A DNA stretch of 13,287 bases, from assembly GCA_964236445.1 (NCBI GenBank), contig CAXSDR010000103.1, forward strand, positions 1 to 13,287, read 5' to 3'. Source of the stretch: CAXSDR01 sp964236445. Its GTDB lineage: Bacteria; Actinomycetota; Actinomycetes; Motilibacterales; Motilibacteraceae. The notes beneath the pieces were generated by a model that saw only the letters and a list, made by a program, of their open reading frames with translations, was not told the DNA's origin and searched no databases. Made by a program: the position numbers and the translations under genes. How positions within the stretch are numbered: the stretch's first letter is position 1; every line of letters starts with the position of its first letter. Below are positions 1 through 6,322 of the stretch, piece after piece.

Positions 1-65
1 AGGTCGGTCGCCTTGCCCTTGCCCTCATCGCCCCACTGGGCGCCTACGAGCACGATGGCAGGAAT
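1..65 (-). CDS. purA: Adenylosuccinate synthetase, 5' end only (partial)
   Basis: Reading the minus strand from position 65 gives IPAIVLVGAQWGDEGKGK followed by ATDL, the nearly invariant N-terminus of adenylosuccinate synthetase, including the GDEGKGK GTP-binding loop. The enzyme condenses IMP and aspartate with GTP to adenylosuccinate in AMP synthesis, in the cytoplasm. Only 21 codons are in the window; the rest lies beyond base 1. The codon at 63-65, where relatives have the ATG of MPAIV, is ATT. No in-frame ATG, GTG or TTG exists between it and the upstream in-frame TAG at 108-110. A Shine-Dalgarno-like AGAAGG (74-79) sits 8 bases before the ATT, which is why I start there. Alternatives are a leaderless ACG start at 96-98 adding 11 residues (TSATSPQKGKP), or a base-call error. 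Identity is certain; the start is not. Confidence 0.9.
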   Translation of the reverse strand, partial: MPAIVLVGAQWGDEGKGKATD

Positions 66-73
66 GGGCTTGC

Positions 74-79
74 CCTTCT
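74..79 (-). promoter_or_regulatory. Ribosome binding site for purA ATT start
   Basis: AGAAGG on the minus strand lies 8 bases upstream of the ATT codon at 63-65. It is about 20 bases from the next conventional start (the GTG encoding the V of PAIV), which is too far, so it favours ATT initiation. Confidence 0.45.
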
Positions 80-104
80 GAGGCGACGTCGCTGACGTGA
101 CACA

Positions 105-110
105 AGGCTA
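105..110 (-). promoter_or_regulatory. Candidate -10 element for purA (TAGCCT)
   Basis: TAGCCT matches the actinobacterial TANNNT -10 pattern and lies between the renalase-like stop (125) and purA. A transcript starting about 7 bases later would have a leader of roughly 33 bases including the AGAAGG site. Six bases downstream is an in-frame ACG (96-98), so a leaderless ACG start is the alternative. No clear -35 is visible. Confidence 0.35.
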
Positions 111-124
111 GCGGGTGCTCCGGC

Positions 125-1078
125 TCATGCCAGCCGGTCGGCTACGGCCCGCCCGAGGTCGCGTCCCGAGAGCCACGCTGCCTCGACGCGTGACGGCGCG
201 TGCCAGCCGTCGCCGCAGAGGCCGACCATCGCGTCGCCGAGGAAGTAGGGCGCGGCGCGTGGCGCGGTCGGCTTGGCCAGCGACCACCGGCGTAGGTAGG
301 TCATGGTGGGGATCTCGCGGATGCCGAGCAGCCTCTGCACGGCCGAGAGCAGCGGCTTCTCCGCAGCGGCCGGCTGGTCGAGGTGACGGGCGGCGAACGC
401 GGGGGTCGAGTGGGCGACGAGCACGGGGGCGTGGTCACCGCGCCGCGAACCGTCGTCGGCGATCCACGCGAGCAGCGGGTGGTCGTTGACGAAGACGCCG
501 TCGAAGTCGGCCCAGCAGCGATCGGCCCAACTCGCGGCCAAGGCGATCACGGGCAACCACGCGGCATCCGACACGAGCGCGACCTCCTCGGTCAGCGCCT
601 CCGAGAGAATGTCCCCGGCCTGCGGGTCGGGCATCGCGAGCACGACGCAGTCGACCAGCTCGCCGTCGACCCGCGGCCCGGGGCCGACGTCCTCGACGTC
701 GCTCCGGCTCTGCACCGGCAACCCGTCGGCCAGGTGCTCCAGCAGGGTGCGAAGCCCGCCGGACGAGCCCCAGCGCAGCTCGCCGGTCTTGCGGTGGGTG
801 ATGCCGCCGGGGTCGGCGACGGCGAACGTGTCGGTCCATGGGCGGGCAAGGCCGACGCGTCGCCACGAGTCCACGACCGCGGCGAAGTCGGGGTCTCGTG
901 CGGTGAAGTAGGACGCCCCCAGGTCGACAGCGCGACCGAGTCCGTCATAGGAAGACATCCTTCCGCCGATGCCACGACCGCGGTCGACTACCTGAATTCC
1001 GATGCCTGAATCAGCCATCACGCGAGCACACGACAGGCCTGCGATGCCTGCTCCCACGACGACGACTCTGGCGCTCAT
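125..1078 (-). CDS. Renalase-like FAD-dependent amine oxidoreductase
   Basis: This 317-residue protein starts with the Rossmann dinucleotide motif GAGIAG (residues 9-14), then an acidic strand end at D32 and the RGIGGRM stretch (35-41) typical of the amine-oxidase/renalase flavoprotein fold. A C-terminal GLCGDGW segment fits the second FAD-contacting motif. Length agrees with bacterial renalase-like proteins (COG3380), about 310-340 residues. Family members oxidise small reduced substrates such as isomeric dihydronicotinamides or amines with O2; the substrate here cannot be read from sequence. No signal peptide or membrane segment is seen, so it should be cytoplasmic. The ATG is 7 bases after the DUF3151 stop on the same strand, with only a weak GGTG-type site, so translation is probably coupled. 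purA follows 59 bases downstream. Confidence 0.8.
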   Translation of the reverse strand: MSARVVVVGAGIAGLSCARVMADSGIGIQVVDRGRGIGGRMSSYDGLGRAVDLGASYFTARDPDFAAVVDSWRRVGLARPWTDTFAVADPGGITHRKTGELRWGSSGGLRTLLEHLADGLPVQSRSDVEDVGPGPRVDGELVDCVVLAMPDPQAGDILSEALTEEVALVSDAAWLPVIALAASWADRCWADFDGVFVNDHPLLAWIADDGSRRGDHAPVLVAHSTPAFAARHLDQPAAAEKPLLSAVQRLLGIREIPTMTYLRRWSLAKPTAPRAAPYFLGDAMVGLCGDGWHAPSRVEAAWLSGRDLGRAVADRLA

Positions 1079-1085
1079 GAGGACA

Positions 1086-1496
1086 TCACCAGCCGCCGAG
1101 CTCCTGAGCGGCAGCGGCGCTGCTGTCGTGCAGGAAGCTGCGGCAGCGGTCGGCCTCCGCGGTCTCCTCGATCGCGGCGGCAGCGCGTCCGAGCGCGGCG
1201 AGGGAACGGAGGAAACCGCGGTTGGGCAAGTGCTCCCAAGGCACCGGGCCGTGGCCCTTCCAGCCGTTGCGACGCAGCGCGTCGAGGCTGCGGTGGTAGC
1301 CCGTGCGTGCGAAGGCGTACGCCGTCACCGGGTCGTCTGCGCCTTCGGCCAGCAGGGCCCAGGCCAGCGCGTACGTCGGGTGGGAGGCGGCGACGTCGCG
1401 AGGCGAGGTGCCTGCGTCGAGCGCGGCCCGGGCCGCGTCGTCCTCGGGAAGGTAGGTAGCGGGGGGATCGGCCATCAGGTCGTGGTGGGTGCTCAC
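1086..1496 (-). CDS. DUF3151 family protein
   Basis: A 136-residue soluble protein with YLPEDDAARAALDAG near the start, ASHPTYALAWALLAE in the middle and a GYHRSLDALRRNGWKG segment followed by WEHLPNRGFLRSL. These conserved blocks identify the actinobacterial DUF3151 family, whose function is unknown and whose genes recur beside fba and purA. I start at the GTG at 1494-1496 (MSTHHDLMADPP) because AGAGGA (1504-1509) lies 7 bases upstream and the family begins close to HHDLM. An open frame continues up to 1610, but the extra 38 residues are low-complexity and lack a ribosome site. It probably forms a transcription unit with the renalase-like gene 7 bases downstream. Confidence 0.85.
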   Translation of the reverse strand: MSTHHDLMADPPATYLPEDDAARAALDAGTSPRDVAASHPTYALAWALLAEGADDPVTAYAFARTGYHRSLDALRRNGWKGHGPVPWEHLPNRGFLRSLAALGRAAAAIEETAEADRCRSFLHDSSAAAAQELGGW

Positions 1497-1627
1497 GCGC
1501 GAATCCTCTCTCATCAGAGGCAGAACCAGCGCGTCGGCGCTGTCGTCCTGGCGCTGCGGCCATGGTCGCCGAGTCCCGGCTTGGCGCCCGGCTGAAGCCG
1601 CGTCATGCAACCAGGGAAGACATAACC

Positions 1628-1771
1628 GTGGAGATTGTCGAGACTCCGGACGTCGGCCGACACCAAATTCAATCCTCTGGGAAGGACGGTGTATCGATTT
1701 GTATCGATCACCCTACAGCCGACCTCGAATTTGTGAAGGCAGTACTACAGCCATTTTGTGAAATATTCTGA
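1628..1771 (+). CDS. Doubtful small hypothetical ORF
   Basis: A 47-codon frame starting at GTG with AGGGAAG about 8 bases upstream encodes MEIVETPDVGRHQIQ, then a segment ending DLEFVKAVLQPFCEIF. I recognise no family. Third-position GC is near 50 percent, much lower than the surrounding genes, so it is either foreign or simply noncoding low-GC DNA. The operator-like dyad at 1688-1712 lies inside it, which argues against coding. Listed only because the ribosome site is good. Confidence 0.15.
   Translation: MEIVETPDVGRHQIQSSGKDGVSICIDHPTADLEFVKAVLQPFCEIF
1688..1712. promoter_or_regulatory. Operator-like imperfect inverted repeat
   Basis: Half sites GGTG-t-ATCGAT (1688-1698) and ATCGAT-CACC (1703-1712) face each other across TTGT. 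With the extra T removed the 10-base arms GGTGATCGAT are exact reverse complements. The spacing and AT-rich centre suit a dimeric repressor. It lies 192 bases upstream of the DUF3151 start and about 200 bases before the HNH remnant, so the controlled gene is unclear. Confidence 0.35.
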
Positions 1772-1779
1772 ACTTTCGC

Positions 1780-2115
1780 GTGTGGTGTTTCGGCATGCCG
1801 ATTGATCTGACGCTCTCGCGGTTCGACGCCCGTGGCGGTGCTGATGTCGACGGGTTTGCGGACGACGCCGTTGGCTGCGGCACAAGTTGCGGAGGAGCCA
1901 ACGAGCCGAGGCAAGCAGCATGTGACCAACGCGCAGGCACGCGACAGCGGGCTCCTCGTGAGGACAACGGGTGCGTGTTCCCCGAATGCAACCGACCGTA
2001 TTCGTGCCGCCGAGCACACCATGTTGTCCACTGGTTCGCAAGGGGTCCGACCACTGCGACGCCTCGTCATGCTTTGCATGCAAATCGCACAAAGTGATGC
2101 ATGACAGCGTTGAGA
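1780..2115 (+). pseudogene. Decayed HNH endonuclease (DUF222/13E12-type), C-terminal fragment
   Basis: In the frame from 1780, a stretch beginning near 1903 reads EPRQAACD, then REDNGCVFPECNRPYSC and AHHVVHWFARGPTT. This matches the HNH core of the DUF222-associated 13E12 repeat family, which usually reads R-x-GC-x-FPGC-x-RP...HH-x-x-HW-x-x-GG-x-T. The expected next block (N-LVMLC-x-x-HH) continues in a different frame as LVMLCMQ (about 2066-2086), and KVMHD appears in the third frame (about 2091-2105), so at least two frameshifts separate them. The roughly 300 N-terminal residues of a normal DUF222 protein are missing, and the linker between AACD and the HNH core is shortened. No function is expected. 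The left boundary is approximate. Confidence 0.6.
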
Positions 2116-2318
2116 CATAGGGCCATACCGAAACGGGAACCCCGATTCCCGTGGCTCCTATCCGACGGGCGCGACGGATCTGCCCAACAGGCCATCGACC
2201 TCGACCCCTCTCCACCCTCGACTGGGCCGACACCGCCGCCCACGTTCTCGCCGCCGCGGGCTGGCAGTCCTACCCTTCGGGTGATCGATGCATGCCGTGA
2301 CGGCTGCCCAGCGCAGGC

Positions 2319-2948
2319 TCAGTGCCCGCGCGCCACCCACGCGTCGTAGTCCGGCGCCTCGGCGCCGATCGTCGTCTCGGCGCCGTGCCCCGTCAGCACG
2401 CGCGTCGCTGCGGGCAGCACCAGCAGCCGTTCGCGGATCGAGTCGAGAATCGTCGGGAAGTCGGAGAACGACCTGCCCGTGGCGCCGGGGCCGCCAGCGA
2501 AGAGTGTGTCACCGCTGAACACGACTCCGAGATAGGGCACATACAGGCATACGGCACCCGGCGAGTGGCCGGGTGTGTGCAGCACCTGCAGCTCGAACCC
2601 TGCTACCTCGACGATGTCGCCAGCGGCCAGATCCGAGTCCCACATCACGTCGCCGTGCATCCCCTGCCAGAGCATCGCATCAGCCGGGTGCAGAGAGATG
2701 GGCGCGTCGACGAGAGACCGCAAGGCGGGTGCCGCGTCGACGTGGTCGTTGTGACCGTGTGTGCAGATGATGGCGCGCACAACGCGTGAACCAGCGGCTG
2801 CGGCGATTGCAACGGCGTCGTGCGCAGCGTCGATGACGACCACCTCGTGGTCGTTGCCGATCAGCCAGACGTTGTTGTCCACGGCCCACGTGCCGCCGTC
2901 GAGACTGAATGTGCCGCTGGTGACGAGGCTTTCGATGCGCAAAGTCAT
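2319..2948 (-). CDS. MBL-fold metallo-hydrolase paired with mscR
   Basis: This 209-residue metallo-beta-lactamase-fold protein carries the full metal-binding set: H64-x-H66-x-D68-H69 (THGHNDH), H128 (HTPGHSPG), D147 (SGDTLF) and H188 (TGHG). The arrangement and length are those of glyoxalase II-type thioester hydrolases. Its ATG overlaps the mscR stop by one base (TGATG), so it is co-translated with the mycothiol-dependent dehydrogenase. In M. tuberculosis, as I recall, the mscR gene Rv2259 is likewise followed by an MBL gene, Rv2260. I infer that it hydrolyses the S-formylmycothiol made by MscR, or a related mycothiol thioester, to free mycothiol and acid; the sequence does not prove the substrate. 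No signal peptide, so cytoplasmic. Confidence 0.85.
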   Translation of the reverse strand: MTLRIESLVTSGTFSLDGGTWAVDNNVWLIGNDHEVVVIDAAHDAVAIAAAAGSRVVRAIICTHGHNDHVDAAPALRSLVDAPISLHPADAMLWQGMHGDVMWDSDLAAGDIVEVAGFELQVLHTPGHSPGAVCLYVPYLGVVFSGDTLFAGGPGATGRSFSDFPTILDSIRERLLVLPAATRVLTGHGAETTIGAEAPDYDAWVARGH

Positions 2949-4039
2949 CAGAGCATCACGACCGAGCGAAGCACATCTCCTGCATGCATCTTCGTGAATG
3001 CTTCCTCGACGGAGTCAAGACCGATCTTCTCCGTGACGAACCGGTCCAGGGGCAGCCGCCCCTGCAGGAAAAGGTCGATCAGCATCGGGAAGTCCCGCGA
3101 GGGAAGACAGTCGCCATACCACGACGACCTCAGCGAACCACCGCGACCGAACACGTCGATGAGCGGTAACTCCAGCTTCGACGTCAGGTCAGGGACACCG
3201 ACGAGGACGACAGTGCCGGCGAGGTCACGCGCATAGAAGGCCTGGGCGTAGGTCTCGGGTCGCCCCACGGCATCGATCACCACGTCGGCGCCGTTTCCTT
3301 CGGTCAGCGCTCGGATGGCCTCAACCGGCTCGGTGGTGCGGCTGTTGATGGTGTGCGTCGCCCCGAACTCGCGAGCCCACTCGAGCTTGCGGTCATCGAC
3401 GTCGACGGCGATGATCCGCCGAGCACCCGCAAGTCTTGCACCCGCGATCGCCGCGTCTCCCACACCACCGCAGCCGATGACGGCGACCGAGTCGCCACGC
3501 GTGACGCCGCCGGTGTTGATCGCTGCGCCCAGCCCCGCCATGACGCCGCAGCCGAGCAGACCGGCGACCTGGGGGGCAGCCGTGGGATCGACCTTCGTGC
3601 ACTGGCCGGCGGCGACGAGGGTCAAGGAGGCGAAGGCACCGATGCCCAGCGCCGGTGACAGGACCGTGCCGTCCTCGAGCGTCATGGGTTGCTGCGCGTT
3701 GTGGGTGGCGAAGCAGTGGTGTGGCCGGCCCCGACGACAGGCACGACACGCTCCGCACACGGCGCGCCAGTTCAGGATCACATAGTCGCCGGGCCCGACC
3801 TCCGTGACATCGGGACCCACCGACTCGACGACCCCTGCCGCTTCGTGGCCGAGCAGGAACGGGAACGCGTCGTTGATGCCACCTTCGCGATAGTGCAGGT
3901 CGGTGTGGCAGACACCGCAGGCCTGGACGCGTACGCGCGCTTCGCCCTCGGCCGGCGCCGGCACGAGCACCGTCTCGACGGCGACGGGGGCGCCCTTCTC
4001 GCGGGCGACGACTCCCTGCACGCGCTCGGTCTGCATCAT
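2948..4039 (-). CDS. mscR: S-(hydroxymethyl)mycothiol dehydrogenase / S-nitrosomycothiol reductase
   Basis: A 363-residue zinc-dependent medium-chain alcohol dehydrogenase. Catalytic zinc ligands are C44 (GVCHTD), H65-E66 (GHEAAG) and C164 (LLGCGV). The structural zinc cysteines are C95, C98, C101 and C109. The NAD-binding motif GCGGVG is at 189-194, with D213 selecting NAD. The blocks CGVCHTDLHYREGGIND and NWRAVCGACRAC are characteristic of the mycothiol-dependent formaldehyde dehydrogenase (EC 1.1.1.306). It oxidises the formaldehyde-mycothiol adduct with NAD and, in studied homologues, also reduces S-nitrosomycothiol. Two ATG codons occur in tandem; I use the first. A TAGGGT element ends 7 bases before it, suggesting a leaderless transcript. 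The MBL hydrolase overlaps its stop; a globin gene lies 71 bases upstream on the same strand. Confidence 0.93.
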   Translation of the reverse strand: MMQTERVQGVVAREKGAPVAVETVLVPAPAEGEARVRVQACGVCHTDLHYREGGINDAFPFLLGHEAAGVVESVGPDVTEVGPGDYVILNWRAVCGACRACRRGRPHHCFATHNAQQPMTLEDGTVLSPALGIGAFASLTLVAAGQCTKVDPTAAPQVAGLLGCGVMAGLGAAINTGGVTRGDSVAVIGCGGVGDAAIAGARLAGARRIIAVDVDDRKLEWAREFGATHTINSRTTEPVEAIRALTEGNGADVVIDAVGRPETYAQAFYARDLAGTVVLVGVPDLTSKLELPLIDVFGRGGSLRSSWYGDCLPSRDFPMLIDLFLQGRLPLDRFVTEKIGLDSVEEAFTKMHAGDVLRSVVML

Positions 4040-4046
4040 GGAACCG

Positions 4047-4052
4047 ACCCTA
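4047..4052 (-). promoter_or_regulatory. -10 element (TAGGGT) for mscR, leaderless spacing
   Basis: TAGGGT fits TANNNT and ends exactly 7 bases before the mscR ATG, so transcription would start at or next to the start codon. mscR and the MBL gene could then be expressed independently of the upstream globin. Confidence 0.5.
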
Positions 4053-4110
4053 GATCCCGCGCGCGGGCGGTGTGTGATCCGGGCCTACTTGCTCGGTCGC
4101 TGGACCGGCA

Positions 4111-4563
4111 TCAGTCGGCGGGGCCTGCACTCTTCTCGGCTGCCGCGTCCATCATGACCTCGGACACGAGCCCATAGGCTGCCGACCACGCCTGCGCCGT
4201 CGCAGCGTCCCAGCTGTCGCCGAGCCCCGCGCCGAGGGCACCGAGCAGCGCCGCGCCGACCACCGCGTAGTGCCCCACCTGCGCGCCATAGGCCACGTGG
4301 CGGCGACCCAGCCCCGACAGCATCTCGACGAAGGCGTCATGGTCGCGGATGTCTGACACGATCATGACGAGCATCGCGCCGAGCTTGCGCTGCTGGTCCG
4401 CCATGTCGTCGGGAAAGAGGGAGCGTACGCCGGGTGCCGCGGCGAAGAGGCGGTCGTAGAAGTCGGCGACCACCCCGTCCAGCGCTGGCTCCGCTCGTGC
4501 CCAGCTCTGCTCGACCAGCTCAACCTGCTCGGGTGTCACGGGGTCCCCCGTCGTGATGGGCAT
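4111..4563 (-). CDS. Single-domain haemoglobin-like globin
   Basis: About 150 residues resembling the globin domain of flavohaemoglobins, without the reductase domain. Numbered from the ATG at 4563, visible positions are Y36 (DFYDRLF, helix B10), F50 (RSLF, CD1), Q57/Q58 (likely E7), and H89 in LGRRHVAYG, the proximal haem ligand. Such globins bind O2 and NO and often act in NO dioxygenation with an external reductase. The start is uncertain: ATG 4563 lacks a clear ribosome site; GTG 4539 (VTPEQVELVEQSW) has GGGGGA close upstream; longer versions to 4602 or 4671 have weaker support. It sits 71 bases upstream of mscR, whose product can process S-nitrosomycothiol, so a shared role in NO stress is plausible. 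The decarboxylase gene diverges from it. Confidence 0.82.
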   Translation of the reverse strand: MPITTGDPVTPEQVELVEQSWARAEPALDGVVADFYDRLFAAAPGVRSLFPDDMADQQRKLGAMLVMIVSDIRDHDAFVEMLSGLGRRHVAYGAQVGHYAVVGAALLGALGAGLGDSWDAATAQAWSAAYGLVSEVMMDAAAEKSAGPAD

Positions 4564-4679
4564 CTCGGGTGCCGAGCTGCCTGCCAGGCCAGTCAAGCGC
4601 ATACGCACCCCGCGCGCCTGAAAGTCGGCCATGATCGGCAACGCCTGAACACACGCGCCAGAATGCGCCATCTCGACCC

Positions 4680-4685
4680 AGGAGA
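4680..4685 (+). promoter_or_regulatory. Ribosome binding site for the decarboxylase
   Basis: AGGAGA lies 6 bases before the ATG at 4692, a near-ideal site that fixes this start. Confidence 0.7.
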
Positions 4686-4691
4686 CCCCGC

Positions 4692-6143
4692 ATGCACCGC
4701 TCGGACTGGTCGGCCATGCTCGACGTCGTGGCTCCTGCGGCCCTGACCTATCTCGACTCCCTTCCCGAACGTCGCGTCTATCCCGAGGGAAGCTATGACG
4801 AGATCCGTGCTGCGCTGAACCATGAGCTGACCGACAGCGGGCTCGACCCGGCGCAGGTGGTGGCCGAGCTCGTGCGCGACCTGACGCCCTACGTCACGTC
4901 GCACGCCAGCGGTCGCTTCTTCGGCTTGGTCGTCGGTGGCCTCCATCCAGCGTCGTGGGGAGCCGAGCTGCTGGTCTCGACGTGGGACCAGAACGCGGCC
5001 CTCTATCCGCCGGCCCCGGGCGTGGCCGTCGCCGAGGAGCTCGCCGCCGCCTGGCTGGTCGACCTGCTGAAGCTTCCGGTTGACAGCTCGGTCGGCTTCG
5101 TGACCGGCGGGCAGATGGCCAACTTCACGTGCCTGGCTGCAGCGCGCGACGAGGTCCTGCGGCAGACGGGCTGGGACGTCGAGGCTGACGGGTTGGTCGG
5201 CTCGCCGGGCATCACGGTCGTGCTCAAGGAAGGCGTGCACTCGACGATCCCGCGAGCGCTGCGGTTCCTGGGTCTCGGTGACCGTCGCGCCGTCACGGTT
5301 GCCTGCGACGACAACGACAACGTGCTGCCGGAGGCGCTGGCCGAGACGCTGCTCACGGTGTCGGGCCCGACGATCATCACAGTCGAGTGCGGCAATGTGA
5401 ACACCGGCGGGTTCGATGACTTCGCCGCCGTCGCGGACCTGGCCGAAGCCCACCGTGCGGCAGGGCATCCCACGTGGGTCCACGTCGACGGTGCCGTTCT
5501 GCTGCTCGCCGCCGCAGCACCGAGCATGGCGGCGCACACCCGCGGTCTCGACCGGCTGGACTCGTGGTCGACCGACGGGCACAAGCTGCTGAACCTGGCC
5601 TACGACTGCGGCATCGCGATCTGCCGGCATCCCGCGGCGCACCGGGCAGCGATGAGTGTGCAGGCGAGCTACCTCGAGCAGGGCGCAGATGCGCGCGACC
5701 CCGTCGACTGGAACCCGGAGTTCTCGCGCCGGGCGCGGGGCGTGAGCGCGTACGCCACCCTGCGGTCACTCGGACGCGAGGGGATCGCGGCGATCGTCGA
5801 CCGCACGATCGGGCATGCACGCGAGTTCGCCAGGGCGCTGGAAGGGAGCGGGCGGGCGCAGATCGTGAACGACGTCGTGTCCAACCAGGTGCTCGTGCGC
5901 TGGCTGGCCGACGACGACTGTGACAACGACGCGTTGACCGAGGCGGTCATGGCCGGCGTACGCGCCGAGGGCATCGCGTTCTTCAGCGGCACGACCTACC
6001 GCGGGGAGCGGCTCATGCGTATCTCGGTGTCCGACTGGGCGACGGATGAGGGCGACGTCGAGGCCGTCGTGAGTGCACTGCTCCGACACGCGTCGCTCGC
6101 CCGCGAGGCCTCAGCCACGAAGGTGCACGAGGCCCCGTCGTAG
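4692..6143 (+). CDS. PLP-dependent group II amino acid decarboxylase
   Basis: A 483-residue fold-type I PLP enzyme of the glutamate/aromatic-L-amino-acid decarboxylase group, full length. K298 in STDGHKLLN is the predicted PLP Schiff-base lysine; the family usually has DPHK, so proline is replaced by glycine. D266 in HVDGAV pairs with the PLP ring nitrogen, and H183 in EGVHSTI is the likely ring-stacking histidine. FVTGGQMANFTCL near 139-151 is the phosphate-binding region. It should convert an amino acid to an amine plus CO2, or act as a related aldehyde synthase; the substrate cannot be assigned. Cytoplasmic, no signal peptide. It is divergent from the globin (128 bases between chosen starts) and convergent with fbaA, so it appears monocistronic. 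Confidence 0.85.
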   Translation: MHRSDWSAMLDVVAPAALTYLDSLPERRVYPEGSYDEIRAALNHELTDSGLDPAQVVAELVRDLTPYVTSHASGRFFGLVVGGLHPASWGAELLVSTWDQNAALYPPAPGVAVAEELAAAWLVDLLKLPVDSSVGFVTGGQMANFTCLAAARDEVLRQTGWDVEADGLVGSPGITVVLKEGVHSTIPRALRFLGLGDRRAVTVACDDNDNVLPEALAETLLTVSGPTIITVECGNVNTGGFDDFAAVADLAEAHRAAGHPTWVHVDGAVLLLAAAAPSMAAHTRGLDRLDSWSTDGHKLLNLAYDCGIAICRHPAAHRAAMSVQASYLEQGADARDPVDWNPEFSRRARGVSAYATLRSLGREGIAAIVDRTIGHAREFARALEGSGRAQIVNDVVSNQVLVRWLADDDCDNDALTEAVMAGVRAEGIAFFSGTTYRGERLMRISVSDWATDEGDVEAVVSALLRHASLAREASATKVHEAPS

Positions 6144-6274
6144 GCCAGGCCGATCTCGGTCTCAGGCCCTGACGGTGTGCAACCCGGACCTGGCGGCCCC
6201 ACCACGTGCACGAACGCGCCCTCACCCCTCGCATCCGCTCGAGATGCCGCGCCGATGGCTCTGGCTGGACGCGA

Positions 6275-6306
6275 GAGGGCGCCCCGCAAACCGGCGGGAC
6301 GCCCTC
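6275..6306. terminator. Bidirectional hairpin between decarboxylase and fbaA
   Basis: Arms GAGGGCGCCCCGC (6275-6287) and GCGGGACGCCCTC (6294-6306) form a 13-bp stem with one mismatch and a 6-base loop. It lies 16 bases beyond the fbaA stop and 131 beyond the decarboxylase stop, between convergent genes. There is no run of T on either side, which is common for actinobacterial terminators. Confidence 0.75.
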
Positions 6307-6322
6307 CTCTGCTGTGTTGGAG

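Noticed and set aside
383..1009. 208-residue plus-strand frame opposite the renalase-like gene
   Set aside because: Antisense shadow; the minus strand carries clear FAD-binding motifs.
2073..2084. 12-base palindrome TTTGCATGCAAA
   Set aside because: It lies within the decayed HNH sequence and encodes part of its CMQ region; nothing suggests a binding site.
4593..5642. 349-residue minus-strand frame opposite the decarboxylase
   Set aside because: Arg/Gly/Val-rich antisense shadow of a well-supported gene in high-GC DNA.
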